Below, piece after piece: positions 25,888 to 34,466 of a stretch of DNA of 64,000 bases (positions are counted from its first letter, which is position 1; each line of letters starts with the position of its first letter). The DNA is from DASSKA01 sp963839365 (GTDB lineage: Bacteria; Actinomycetota; Actinomycetes; Propionibacteriales; Nocardioidaceae): assembly GCA_963839365.1 (NCBI GenBank), contig CAWIUT010000001.1, positions 186,001 through 250,000 of the forward strand. Reading direction: 5' to 3'. The notes under the pieces are model-generated. The model had not been told where the DNA came from, made no database searches, and worked only from the letters and a program-made list of their open reading frames with translations. The translations under genes were made by a program, and so were the position numbers.

Positions 25888-26364
25888 ATGTCAAGCACCA
25901 CACCCCAGGGCACCGGAACCACTCCCACCGGCACCACCGGCACCCAGGTCCCCCGGCAGTACACGCCTCCACGGCGCGAACCGACCGGATGGGTCGGCTG
26001 GATCGTGTTCGCCGCCACGCTCGCCTTCGTGGTCGGCGTGTTCGACATCATCCAGGGCCTCATCGCTCTGCTGCACAAGAGCTACTACCTCGTCGCCGCC
26101 AACGGCTTGGTGGTCAACGTCAACTACACCGCGTGGGGCTGGGTCCAGATCGCGGTCGGGGCCGTGCTGGTCGGGACTGCCATCGGCCTGTTCGCAGGTC
26201 AGACCTGGGCCCGGGTGACCGGCATCGTGATCGCCGTCGTCAGCGCGATCGTGAACTTCGGCTTCATCGCCGCCTACCCGCTGTGGAGCATCTCCGTGAT
26301 CGCGATCGACGTGCTCGTGATCTACGCGCTCAGCGCCCACGGTGCGGAGATGAAGGAGGTCTGA
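25888..26364 (+). CDS. DUF7144 family membrane protein
   Basis: 158 aa. A Thr/Gly/Pro-rich cytoplasmic leader of about 40 residues precedes four transmembrane helices. The core TGWVGWIVFAATLAFVVGVF, then SYYLVAANGLVVNVNYTAWG and AIVNFGFIAAYPLWS, is a close match to DUF7144 proteins as I know them. A GAAGGAG ribosome site precedes the ATG by about 7 nt. Function unknown. It follows the LAL regulator on the same strand. Confidence 0.85.
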   Translation: MSSTTPQGTGTTPTGTTGTQVPRQYTPPRREPTGWVGWIVFAATLAFVVGVFDIIQGLIALLHKSYYLVAANGLVVNVNYTAWGWVQIAVGAVLVGTAIGLFAGQTWARVTGIVIAVVSAIVNFGFIAAYPLWSISVIAIDVLVIYALSAHGAEMKEV

Positions 26365-26372
26365 GCGGCGTC

Positions 26373-27104
26373 TCAGGCCCGTCGCGACCGGCCGTGTCCG
26401 GGCCGGCCGGGGGATCGCCCGGACCACCACCGCTCCTGACCCGGCGCGTGACCATAGCCCGCTGCGTGCCAGTGATCGGAGCCGTGCTCGTGGTCATGGC
26501 CAGGGGGGCCGCCACCGGGGGCGGCGGAAGGTCGCCGACGAGGTGGCGGCTGGTGGACTCGGCGCAGGTGTTGGCGCCGGCGCTGATGCAGGGACCGTCG
26601 CCGCAGTCGGAAGTGGTGCCCCGGGGCAGGCTCCGGGGCACGTCTTGGGGCAACGGGCGGCGCCGGCGCGGGTGAGGCACCCACCACCCGTCGGCGAGAC
26701 CGACGGACGCGCGGGCTACGGTCGGCGAGGCGCCGAGGGCGCCGGCCGGGGCGCGACGTCCTCCTCACGGTCGGCGAACGCCGGGGGCCGGGTCGCGTGC
26801 GCGAGCCGGGACGCGCGTCGGCCACGATCGACCTGGTCAGCGCGTCCACGGCGGAGCCGGTGGACGACGCGTCGGCGACGGCCGACGCCGGACCCGGGTC
26901 GGTCCGAGCAGGAACGGACGGACCCGGGGCCCGGGCGTGGTCCCCGGCGACCCGGCCGGGCTCGCGACCGGCGAGTGACCGGTCGGCGACGGGCCCGGTC
27001 CAGGGCCCGTGCGCGTGCAGGGCGTTGCCGATCACGGCAGCGGCCAGGACGATCAGCATCGCGAATGCCACCACGGGACGTCGGTGGTTGATGCGCGGCT
27101 GCAC
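26373..27104 (-). pseudogene. frameshifted membrane-anchored Pro/Ala-rich ORF with Cys- and His-rich remnants
   Basis: This fills the 836-bp gap between the DUF7144 gene and clpX. From a GTG at 27104 the frame begins with a convincing signal anchor (RPVVAFAMLIVLAAAVIGNA) and about 105 codons with strong third-position GC. It then degenerates into Arg/Pro-rich shadow sequence. At a run of five G on the plus strand (26783-26787) a -1 shift restores coding-like sequence (PPAFADREEDVAPRPAPSAP) ending at a TAG (26716). Further on, one frame encodes DCGDGPCISAGANTC and another encodes GHDHEHGSDHWHAAGYGH, joined near a C6 run. Either the gene is decayed, or the homopolymer runs are miscalled, or the true protein is about 128 aa (26716-27104). 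I do not recognise a family. Confidence 0.35.
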
Positions 27105-27200
27105 GGACTGGCTCCAGGACGGGTCGACGGCGGATCGGGCCGTCCCATCCTCCCTGAGGCGGGTAGGCGCCGTCCGGGAAACGGCTCAATCGCCGACCGG

Positions 27201-28478
27201 TCAGGCGGACTTCTTCTTCTTCGCCTCCGGCTCGCGGGCCACCAGCGTCGGGTTCACGTTGTCGCTGACCACCTCACCGGTCACCACCACCTTGGCGATG
27301 TCCTCCCGGGAGGGCACGTCGTACATCACGTGCAGCAGGACCTCTTCGATGATCGCCCGGAGCCCGCGCGCACCGGTGCCGCGGATCATCGCCAGGTCCG
27401 CGACTGCCTCGATCGCGTCGTCGCTGAACTCCAGCTCCACCCCGTCGAGCTCGAAGAGCTTCTGGTACTGCTTGACCAGCGCGTTGCGAGGCTCGGTGAG
27501 GATCCGGACCAGAGCGTCCCGGTTCAACTTGTCGACCGTCGCGATCACCGGCAACCGACCGATGAACTCGGGAATCAGCCCGAACTTCAGCAGGTCCTCG
27601 GGCATCACCTCGGAGAACAGCTTGTCGGTCTCGCGCTCCTCCTTGCTGGGCAGCTTCGCCCCGAAGCCGAGCGCCTTGCGACCGATCCGCTGCTCGACGA
27701 TGTGCTCGAGGCCGGCGAAGGCACCCCCCACCACGAACAGGATGTTCGTGGTGTCGATCTGGATGAACTCCTGGTGCGGGTGCTTGCGGCCGCCCTGCGG
27801 CGGCACGGAGGCGGTGGTGCCCTCGAGGATCTTCAGCAGCGCCTGCTGCACGCCCTCGCCCGAGACGTCGCGGGTGATGGACGGGTTCTCCGCCTTCCGG
27901 GCCACCTTGTCGATCTCGTCGATGTAGATGATCCCGGTCTCGGCCTTCTTCACGTCGTAGTCCGCCGCCTGGATCAGCTTGAGCAGGATGTTCTCGACAT
28001 CCTCTCCGACGTAGCCGGCCTCGGTCAGCGCGGTGGCGTCGGCGATCGCGAACGGCACGTTCAGCATCCGGGCCAGGGTCTGCGCGAGGTAGGTCTTCCC
28101 GCAGCCGGTCGGCCCGATCACCAAGATGTTGGACTTGGCCAGCTCGACGGCCTCGTCCTTGGAGTGCCGACCCGTGGCGACACCGGCCTGCACCCGCTTG
28201 TAGTGATTGTAGACGGCAACCGCAAGCGCCTTCTTCGCGGTCTCCTGGCCGATCACGTAGGAGTTGAGGAACTCGAAGATCTCGCGCGGCTTGGGCAGCT
28301 CGTCGAGACCGACCTCGGAGCCCTCGCTGAGCTCCTCCTCGATGATCTCGTTGCACAGGTCGATGCACTCGTCACAGATGTACACGCCGGGGCCGGCGAT
28401 GAGCTTCTTGACCTGCTTCTGGCTCTTTCCGCAGAAGGAGCACTTGAGCAGATCGCCTCCGTCACCGATGCGTGCCAC
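27201..28478 (-). CDS. clpX: ATP-dependent Clp protease ATP-binding subunit ClpX
   Basis: AAA+ unfoldase of 425 aa feeding ClpP1P2. The N-terminal zinc-binding domain has Cys13, Cys16, Cys35 and Cys38. Walker A is GPTGCGKT at 122-129 and Walker B is IIYIDEIDKVA. The ClpP-docking IGF-type loop lies in the middle, and the C-terminal sensor-2 domain is complete, ending KKKKSA. It starts 139 bp downstream of clpP2, so it may have its own promoter as well as read-through from the clpP operon. Confidence 0.98.
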   Translation of the reverse strand: MARIGDGGDLLKCSFCGKSQKQVKKLIAGPGVYICDECIDLCNEIIEEELSEGSEVGLDELPKPREIFEFLNSYVIGQETAKKALAVAVYNHYKRVQAGVATGRHSKDEAVELAKSNILVIGPTGCGKTYLAQTLARMLNVPFAIADATALTEAGYVGEDVENILLKLIQAADYDVKKAETGIIYIDEIDKVARKAENPSITRDVSGEGVQQALLKILEGTTASVPPQGGRKHPHQEFIQIDTTNILFVVGGAFAGLEHIVEQRIGRKALGFGAKLPSKEERETDKLFSEVMPEDLLKFGLIPEFIGRLPVIATVDKLNRDALVRILTEPRNALVKQYQKLFELDGVELEFSDDAIEAVADLAMIRGTGARGLRAIIEEVLLHVMYDVPSREDIAKVVVTGEVVSDNVNPTLVAREPEAKKKKSA

Positions 28479-28617
28479 AGGCGCGACTCCTCACGACTCG
28501 GGCCGGCGGACCCGGCACGGGTCCGGCTCCGCCGGCGGCATGTTCCGCTTCTTCTCCACAGTCGAAGGTACCCCGTCGCGTCCCCGAATGGGATGGCAAC
28601 ACGACGACTGCGACGGG

Positions 28618-29304
28618 TCAGACCATCGCCTGGGAACCCTTGCGCGACTCGAGCACCGAGTCGATCAGACCGTACTCCACCGCGGCCTCGGCGGTCAGGA
28701 TCTTGTCCCGCTCGATGTCGTGGCTGACCTCCTCCACCGACTTGCCGGTGTGCTCGGAGATCATCTTCTCCAGCAGCTCCCGCATCCGAAGGATCTCGTT
28801 GGCCTGGATCTCGATGTCCGAGGCCTGGCCGTAGGTGCCTTCGGTGTAGGGCTGGTGGATCAGGATCCGGCTGTTCGGCAGCGCCAGACGCTTGCCGGGC
28901 GCACCCGCCGCGAGCAGGATCGCCGCCGCCGAGGCCGCCTGCCCCAGGCACACGGTCTGGATGTCCGGCTTGACGAACCGCATCGTGTCGTAGATCGCGG
29001 TCAGCGCCGTGAACGAGCCGCCCGGTGAGTTGATGTAGATCTGGATGTCCCGGTCCGGGTCCATCGACTCCAGGCACAGCAGCTGGGCCATCACCGCGTT
29101 GGAGATGTCGTCGCTGATCGGGGTCCCCAGGAAGATGATCCGGTCCTCGAAGAGCTTCCCGTAGGGGTCGATACGGCGATAGCCGTACGACGTGCGCTCC
29201 TCCCACTGCGGGATGTAGTAGTTCATGTCCGCGCTGTAGGCCCGGGACGCGACCCCTTCGGGCCCCCTCCGGTCCGCGAGGCCGGGGATGTAGGTGCTGC
29301 TCAT
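28618..29304 (-). CDS. clpP2: ATP-dependent Clp protease proteolytic subunit ClpP2
   Basis: Serine protease subunit of 228 aa with catalytic Ser125 (GQAASAAA), His150 (LIHQPY) and Asp200 (IERDK). The N-terminal extension to about residue 40 is longer than in E. coli ClpP and is typical of actinobacterial ClpP2. It forms a hetero-tetradecamer with ClpP1. The ATG at 29304 has a GAGGGAAG ribosome site and follows the clpP1 stop by 8 nt. Confidence 0.97.
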   Translation of the reverse strand: MSSTYIPGLADRRGPEGVASRAYSADMNYYIPQWEERTSYGYRRIDPYGKLFEDRIIFLGTPISDDISNAVMAQLLCLESMDPDRDIQIYINSPGGSFTALTAIYDTMRFVKPDIQTVCLGQAASAAAILLAAGAPGKRLALPNSRILIHQPYTEGTYGQASDIEIQANEILRMRELLEKMISEHTGKSVEEVSHDIERDKILTAEAAVEYGLIDSVLESRKGSQAMV

Positions 29305-29312
29305 GTCTTCCC

Positions 29313-29927
29313 TCACTTCTTCGCCGGCCGGCCCTGGTCGGCCACCTGGCCGGCGGACGCGACGACCTTGTCGATGAAGCCGTACTCGAGGGCCTGCTCG
29401 GCGGTGAACCACCGGTCCCGGTCGGCGTCGGCCTCCACCTGCTCCAGCGGCTGGCCGGTGTGCTGGCTGATCAGGGTGAACAGCACCTTCTTGATGTGCA
29501 GCGACTGCTGCGCCTGGATCTTGATGTCGGAGGCGGAGCCACCCATGCCCCCCAGGGGCTGGTGCATCAGGATCCGGGCGTGGGGCAGGGCGTAGCGCTT
29601 GCCCTTCGCCCCGGCGCAGAGCAGGAACTGCGCCATCGAGGCGGCAAGGCCCATTCCCACCGTCGCCACATCGTTCGAGATGTAGTTCATGGTGTCGTAG
29701 ATCGCCATGCCCGCGTCCACGGACCCCCCGGGCGAGTTGATGTAGAGGAAGATGTCCGCCTCGGGGTCCTCGGCGTTCAGCAGAAGCATCTGCGCGCAGA
29801 TCGCGTTCGCGTTCTGGTCGCGCACCTCGGAGCCGAGGAAGACGATCCGCTCCTTGAGCAGTCGCTGGTAGATGTGGTCGTCGAGACCGTAGGTCTGACC
29901 ACCACCGTTCATCTGGGTCTCAGTCAC
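29313..29927 (-). CDS. clpP1: ATP-dependent Clp protease proteolytic subunit ClpP1
   Basis: 204 aa with catalytic Ser97 (GLAASMAQ), His122 (LMHQPLGG) and Asp171 (DRDRWFT). Partner of ClpP2 in the same operon. The start is GTG at 29927; a second Met lies five codons in. A ClgR-like box lies 54 bp upstream. The C-terminus carries a short basic tail. Confidence 0.97.
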   Translation of the reverse strand: MTETQMNGGGQTYGLDDHIYQRLLKERIVFLGSEVRDQNANAICAQMLLLNAEDPEADIFLYINSPGGSVDAGMAIYDTMNYISNDVATVGMGLAASMAQFLLCAGAKGKRYALPHARILMHQPLGGMGGSASDIKIQAQQSLHIKKVLFTLISQHTGQPLEQVEADADRDRWFTAEQALEYGFIDKVVASAGQVADQGRPAKK

Positions 29928-29976
29928 GCCTCGACCCTAGCCAACCGCGCCCACACTTCCACGGCGTGCCGGCCGG

Positions 29977-29991
29977 TGTTCGCCGACAGCA
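29977..29991. promoter_or_regulatory. ClgR-like box upstream of clpP1
   Basis: TGTTCGCCGACAGCA matches the corynebacterial ClgR consensus WNNWCGCYNANRGCG at every specified position except the last G. ClgR activates clpP1P2 in actinobacteria. The site is 50-64 bp before the clpP1 start codon, suitable for an activator. Binding is inference. Confidence 0.4.
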
Positions 29992-30015
29992 GACTGCCGG
30001 CCCGGCCGGCAGCGC

Positions 30016-31470
30016 TCAGGAGTCCTGGCCAGTGCCCTCGCCGGCGCCCTCGCCCGCGCCCTCGGCAGCCTCCGCAGTCACAGTCTCGCCGGCCTCACCC
30101 TGGACGGCCTCGGCCTCCCCGGCGTCCACCGCTGCGGGGTCGGCCAGCGAGCCGTCCTGCTGCAGCCGCTCGAGGTCAACGACGTTCCCGGTGGTGTCGG
30201 TCACGCGGGCCGCCTCCACGATGCCGGCCAGCGCCTTGCCGCGTACCACCTCGGAGACCATCTCGGGGATGTGGTTGTGCTCCACGATGTGCTTGGCGAA
30301 CTCGTTCGGGTCCTGGTTGGACTGCTGCGCCCGGCGGAAGACGTGCTCGGTCAGCTCCTGCTGCTCCACGCCGATCTCCGAGCCCCGGGCGATCTCCTCG
30401 AGCAGGAACTGCGCCGCCACCGCGTCGCGGACCCGCTTCTCCAGGTCGGCCTCGAACTCGTCGATGGTCATCTCCTCGTTGTCGAGGTAGTTCTGCATCG
30501 AGATGCCGGCGTAGCCCAGCTGCTGCTCGATGCTCTCGCGGCGCGCGTTGATCTCGTCCTCGACCATCGCGTCGGGCAGCGGGATGTCGACGAGCTCGAG
30601 CAGCCGCTCCAGCACCGCGTCCCGTGCTGCGGCAGCCTGCTCCAGACGCTTGCCGTTCTCGAGCCGGGTGCGGATGTCGGTCTTCAGCTCGTCCACGGTG
30701 TCGAACTCGGACGCGGTCTGGGCGAACTCGTCGTCGACCTCGGGGAGCTCCTGCTCCTTGACGGCCGAGACCTTGACCTCGACGTCGACCTCGTTGCCCA
30801 GCTGGTCACCACCGACCAGCCGGGAGGTGAACGTCTTCTCCTCCCCGGCACTCATGCCCCGCAGCGCCTCGTCGATGCCGTCGATGAGACCTTCGCTGCC
30901 GACCTGGTAGCTCATGCCGGTGGCCTCGGCCCCCTCCACGGGCTCGCCGTCCTGGCGGGCCAGCAGGTCGATGACGACGAAGTCCCGGTCGGCAGCGGGT
31001 CGGTCGACCTCGTGCAAGGTCGCGAAACGCTCACGCAGGTTCCGCAGCTGCTCCTCGACCTCCTCGTCGGTGACCTCGACGTCGTCGACGGTCACCTCCA
31101 GGCCCTGGTAGTCGGGGATCTCGATCTCGGGGCGGATGTCCACCTCGGCGGTGAACTCCAAGGTGGTGTTGTCATCGAGCTTGGTGATGTCGATCTGCGG
31201 CTGCGCCAGGGGCTGGAGCTCGTTGGCCTGCAGCGCGTCGGCGTACAGCTTGGGGAGCGCCTCGTTGATCGCCTCGTCGAGCACCGCCGGACGGCCGACC
31301 TGCCGGTCGATCACCATCGGGGGCACCTTGCCCCGCCGGAAGCCGGGCACATTGATCTGCTGGGCGATCTTCTTGTACGCCGCGTCGAGGCTCGGCTTGA
31401 GCTCCTCGAAGGGCACCTCGACGGTGAGCTTGGCCCGGGTCGGGCTCAGAGTCTCGACGGCGCTCTTCAC
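30016..31470 (-). CDS. tig: trigger factor
   Basis: Ribosome-associated chaperone and peptidyl-prolyl isomerase of 484 aa. The ribosome-binding loop GFRRGKVPP is at residues 43-51, the FKBP-type domain follows at about 150-250 (GEEKTFTSRLVGG), and the C-terminal chaperone arms run to about 430. A roughly 50-residue acidic Gly/Glu/Ala tail follows, as in other actinobacteria. The start is GTG at 31470 with AGGAGA about 9 nt upstream. It lies upstream of clpP1P2 on the same strand, coupling nascent-chain folding and degradation genes. Confidence 0.97.
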   Translation of the reverse strand: MKSAVETLSPTRAKLTVEVPFEELKPSLDAAYKKIAQQINVPGFRRGKVPPMVIDRQVGRPAVLDEAINEALPKLYADALQANELQPLAQPQIDITKLDDNTTLEFTAEVDIRPEIEIPDYQGLEVTVDDVEVTDEEVEEQLRNLRERFATLHEVDRPAADRDFVVIDLLARQDGEPVEGAEATGMSYQVGSEGLIDGIDEALRGMSAGEEKTFTSRLVGGDQLGNEVDVEVKVSAVKEQELPEVDDEFAQTASEFDTVDELKTDIRTRLENGKRLEQAAAARDAVLERLLELVDIPLPDAMVEDEINARRESIEQQLGYAGISMQNYLDNEEMTIDEFEADLEKRVRDAVAAQFLLEEIARGSEIGVEQQELTEHVFRRAQQSNQDPNEFAKHIVEHNHIPEMVSEVVRGKALAGIVEAARVTDTTGNVVDLERLQQDGSLADPAAVDAGEAEAVQGEAGETVTAEAAEGAGEGAGEGTGQDS

Positions 31471-31572
31471 AGGTCTGTCTCCTAAAGCTTGTACGAGTTT
31501 GGCACGACACGCTCGACCGGCTCGCTGTGAGCCGCAGGGCTGAGCCCGGGAGCCGGGCCCAGGAACCGAGCA

Positions 31573-31648
31573 TGGTCGGGGCGACAGGACTCGAACCTGC
31601 GGTCTCCTGCTCCCAAAGCAGGCGCGCTAGCCACTACGCTACGCCCCG
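31573..31648 (-). tRNA. tRNA-Pro (UGG)
   Basis: A full cloverleaf is visible on the minus strand. The acceptor CGGGGCG pairs with CGCCCCG, the anticodon stem-loop is CCTGC-TTTGGGA-GCAGG with anticodon TGG, and the T arm carries GTTCGAGTC. The discriminator A is followed by an encoded CCA (31573-31575). Confidence 0.96.
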
Positions 31649-31813
31649 GGCCGCCCATCGAGGGGCCCCCGGCAGTCTAGTGGACGGGCCCGCTGACCCC
31701 GTAATCGGCAACGCAGAACCGTCCGGCGCCGCGGCGGGCCGGTTCGGACGGAGCACGTCGGCTGTGGCACCATGGGGGCCGCGTCTCGGCCTGCGCAAGG
31801 CCCGGACACGCTC

Positions 31814-31884
31814 GCGGATGTAGCTCAATGGTAGAGCCTCAGTCTTCCAAACTGATGACGCGGGTTCGATTCCCGTCATCCGCT
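31814..31884 (+). tRNA. tRNA-Gly (UCC)
   Basis: 71-nt cloverleaf: acceptor GCGGATG pairs with CATCCGC, D arm TAGCTCAATGGTAGAGC, anticodon loop CTTCCAA (anticodon TCC), T arm GGTTCGATTCC. CCA is not encoded. Confidence 0.96.
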
Positions 31885-31897
31885 CCGACCCCGGCCG

Positions 31898-31913
31898 CCG
31901 ACCCTCCGGTCGG
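31898..31913. terminator. short hairpin between tRNA-Gly and the SpoIIE phosphatase
   Basis: CCGACC (31898-31903) pairs with GGTCGG (31908-31913) around CTCC, followed by GGGTC. It lies between convergent tRNA-Gly and the phosphatase gene and may terminate both. The stem is short, so confidence is limited. Confidence 0.4.
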
Positions 31914-31916
31914 GGG

Positions 31917-33032
31917 TCAGCGGCGGTGCAGCAGCAGCAGCGCCCGGTCGTCGTTCATCGACTCCAGCCGGTTGATCAGCCGGCGGGCGCCGTTCTCGAA
32001 CCCCCCGCGGAGCAGCCGCTCCCCTTGGCCGAGCAGCTTGTCGATGCCCATGGCGATGTCCCGCTGCGGTGCCTCGACGAGACCGTCGGTGTAGAGCAGC
32101 AGCGCGTCGCCGCGCTCGAGCGTCCCGGTAACGCAGCCGAACCCGGCGTCGGCGATCACTCCGAGCACCGGCCCCTCGGTGTGGTGGACCGCCCAGCGGC
32201 CGGACCCCGCCTGCAGCTGCACGGCGGGCGGGTGCCCGGCCCCCCGCAGCTCGAACTCGCCGGTGTCCAGATCGACCAGCAGGTGGACGGCGGTCGCGAA
32301 GCCCTCGCTCCAGTCCTGGCGCAACAGGTACTCGTTGGCGGCGGGCAGGAACTCGTGGGCCGGCATCGCGCCCAGCAGGCCCCCGAACGCCCCGGACAGC
32401 AGCAGTGAGCGGGTGCCGGCCTGCTCGCCCTTGCCCGAGACGTCGACCACCGCCACCTGCAGCCGGCGGCCGTCCACGGTCTTGCTGGCGACCATGAAGT
32501 CGCCGGCGAACGACGACCCGCCCGCCGACCGCATCACCGCCTCTGCGTACCAGTGCCCCGGCAGCTCGGGCAGCGTGCCCTGCTTGTTGATGCGGTCTCG
32601 CAGGTCGACCAGCATCGACTCCCCGCGGGCACCGGCGACACCCAGCCGGGAGCGCCGGAACGAGGAGACCAGGATGATCAGGCCGACCACGAAAGCGACG
32701 ACGATGGTCGCGATCCGGCGCGCGTCCAGCACTCCCGGGGTGGCCGCAACGGCCAGCACCACGACGCCGAGCACGAAGACCACGAACCACGGCAGGGAAC
32801 GGGGCCCAAGCACCAGGTTGCCGATCACCATCGGGATGACCAGCGTCACCACCGGCACCTCGCTCTGCAGGCTGTAGACCCCCACGCCGAGGAGCAGGGC
32901 CAGCCCCGAGAGCATCAGCACCCAGGACATCTCCGCCTCACGGAACCGGCGGACCGCGCCGTTCCAGCGTCGCAGCACTGCCCGACGAGCGGGCAGGCTC
33001 ACCGACCGGGTAGCGGAGGGCGCGGAGACCAC
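31917..33032 (-). CDS. membrane PP2C-type SpoIIE phosphatase
   Basis: 371 aa. The N-terminal third carries about three to four hydrophobic segments (residues 35-125). From about residue 155 a SpoIIE/RsbU-type PP2C phosphatase follows, with SSFAGDFMVASK (metal Asp), VVDVSGKGEQAG, AGHPPAVQLQ and DALLLYTDGLVEA. Such proteins dephosphorylate anti-anti-sigma factors, but no STAS or anti-sigma gene is nearby. The start is a GTG at 33032. A TAAGGT hexamer (33039-33044) ends 6 nt before the GTG, suggesting a leaderless mRNA. It is oriented with the downstream tRNA-Pro and tig. Confidence 0.88.
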   Translation of the reverse strand: MVSAPSATRSVSLPARRAVLRRWNGAVRRFREAEMSWVLMLSGLALLLGVGVYSLQSEVPVVTLVIPMVIGNLVLGPRSLPWFVVFVLGVVVLAVAATPGVLDARRIATIVVAFVVGLIILVSSFRRSRLGVAGARGESMLVDLRDRINKQGTLPELPGHWYAEAVMRSAGGSSFAGDFMVASKTVDGRRLQVAVVDVSGKGEQAGTRSLLLSGAFGGLLGAMPAHEFLPAANEYLLRQDWSEGFATAVHLLVDLDTGEFELRGAGHPPAVQLQAGSGRWAVHHTEGPVLGVIADAGFGCVTGTLERGDALLLYTDGLVEAPQRDIAMGIDKLLGQGERLLRGGFENGARRLINRLESMNDDRALLLLHRR

Positions 33033-33109
33033 GGATAGACCTTAGTGGCAGAAGAAGCGGACGGGGGGGCTTTGCTGAAAGGCTACCCGTGTGGCGAATC
33101 TCGCCCGCG

Positions 33110-33952
33110 TCACGCGCCGCTCGCGCGGGAGCGGAACACCGGCTGGCAGCGTGGACACCAGAACAGGTTGCGCCCCGCAAGCACCTGGGTGCGGACCCGC
33201 GCCCCGCAGACATGGCACGGTCGCCCGTCCCTGCGGTAGACGTAGACCTCGCCGCCGTGGTCGTCCGCGCGCGGCGGCCGGCCCATCGCCTCGGGGGTGT
33301 GCTCCTCCCGCACGGTGTCGATGCGGCCGGTGCGCACCCCGTCGGCCATCAGCACCACCAGGTCGTCCCAGAGAGCCCCGAACCGGCCGCGACGCAGTGT
33401 GTTGCCGGGCCGCAGCGGATGGAGCCGGTGCCGGAACAGCACCTCCGCCCGGTACACGTTGCCGACACCGGCCAGCACAGCCTGGTCCATCAGCAGCGCT
33501 CCGACCGGGGCACGGCTGCGGCGCACCCGTTCCCACGCGAGGGCCCAGTCCGCGTCCGGCCGGAGCGGGTCAGGCCCCAGCCGCTCCAGGACCCGCTCCC
33601 GCTCGGCGGTGGTCACGAGCGCGCACCTGGTCGCTCCTCGCAGGTCGGCGTACGACGGGTTCGGGGGCGTGCTGACCAGCCGGAGCCGCACCTGGCCGAC
33701 CGGCTCCGGCGCCGGTCCCGCACCGATCTGGAACTTGCCGTACAGGCCGAGGTGGATGTGCACCAGCCGACCCCCGTCGAAGCCGACGAACAGGTGCTTG
33801 CCGTAGGACTCCGCGTCCACCAGCACCGTCCGGTCCAGCAGGGCCGCCGCCGCGGCGAACCGGCCCTGCGGACTGCTGACCCGAACCTCACGGCCGCCGA
33901 ACCGGTGGTCGATCGCGTGCGCGAGCCGGTGCAGGGTGTGCCCCTCGGGCAC
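33110..33952 (-). CDS. Fpg/Nei family DNA glycosylase (Nei1-like)
   Basis: 280 aa DNA repair enzyme of the formamidopyrimidine/endonuclease VIII family. The N-terminal PEGHTLHRLA provides catalytic Pro2 and Glu3; a helix-two-turn-helix includes VGNVYRAEVLF; and the C-terminal zinc finger is CHVCGARVRTQ-x-FWCPRC. The N-terminus matches the mycobacterial Nei1 (Rv2464c) pattern. It uses a GTG start 1 nt after the rpiB stop, as in mycobacteria, where rpiB-nei are adjacent. Confidence 0.95.
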   Translation of the reverse strand: MPEGHTLHRLAHAIDHRFGGREVRVSSPQGRFAAAAALLDRTVLVDAESYGKHLFVGFDGGRLVHIHLGLYGKFQIGAGPAPEPVGQVRLRLVSTPPNPSYADLRGATRCALVTTAERERVLERLGPDPLRPDADWALAWERVRRSRAPVGALLMDQAVLAGVGNVYRAEVLFRHRLHPLRPGNTLRRGRFGALWDDLVVLMADGVRTGRIDTVREEHTPEAMGRPPRADDHGGEVYVYRRDGRPCHVCGARVRTQVLAGRNLFWCPRCQPVFRSRASGA

Positions 33953-33953
33953 C

Positions 33954-34454
33954 TCACTCGCCCCGGTGCGCCGAGGCCGGCAACGGCGGCAGGGCGCCGC
34001 TGGCCTCGTAGGCGGCGAGCATCGCGATGCGGCGCCGGTGCCGGTCGACGCCGGAGAACGGGGTCTGCAGGAAGATCTCGACGAAGCGGGTCATCACGGC
34101 CACGGGGTGCATCCGGCCACCCACGGAGAGCACGTTCGCGTCGTTGTGCTCGCGGGCCAGGGCCGCCGTCTCCTCGCTCCAGGCCAGCGCCGCCCGAATC
34201 CCCTGCACCTTGTTGGCCGCGATCTGCTCCCCGTTGCCGGACCCCCCGATCACCACCCCGAGGCTGTCCAGGCCGTCCGCGCGGTCCGCGGCCACGCCCG
34301 CGGCCGCGCGCAGGCAGAACACCGGGTAGTCGTCCTCGGCGTCGTACACGAACGGTCCGTGGTCGACCGGGGCGTACCCGCGGTCGGCGAGCCAGCTGGT
34401 CAGGTGGCCCTTCAGCTCGAGGCCCGCATGGTCGGAACCGAGGTGCACGCGCAT
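33954..34454 (-). CDS. rpiB: ribose-5-phosphate isomerase B
   Basis: 166 aa, interconverts ribose-5-P and ribulose-5-P in the pentose phosphate pathway. Motifs are LGSDHAGLELK at the N-terminus, VIGGSGNGEQIAANK with the actinobacterial-type active-site Glu, and DANVLSVGGRMH. The GSGNGE loop is the mycobacterial form lacking the active-site Cys of enteric RpiB. The gene precedes nei1. Confidence 0.95.
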   Translation of the reverse strand: MRVHLGSDHAGLELKGHLTSWLADRGYAPVDHGPFVYDAEDDYPVFCLRAAAGVAADRADGLDSLGVVIGGSGNGEQIAANKVQGIRAALAWSEETAALAREHNDANVLSVGGRMHPVAVMTRFVEIFLQTPFSGVDRHRRRIAMLAAYEASGALPPLPASAHRGE

Positions 34455-34466
34455 GCCCGCAGTCTG

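Noticed and set aside
26543..27091. plus-strand 182-aa ORF opposite the frame-broken ORF
   Set aside because: Gly/Arg-rich, no domain, and the third-position GC pattern favours the minus strand in the first 105 codons.
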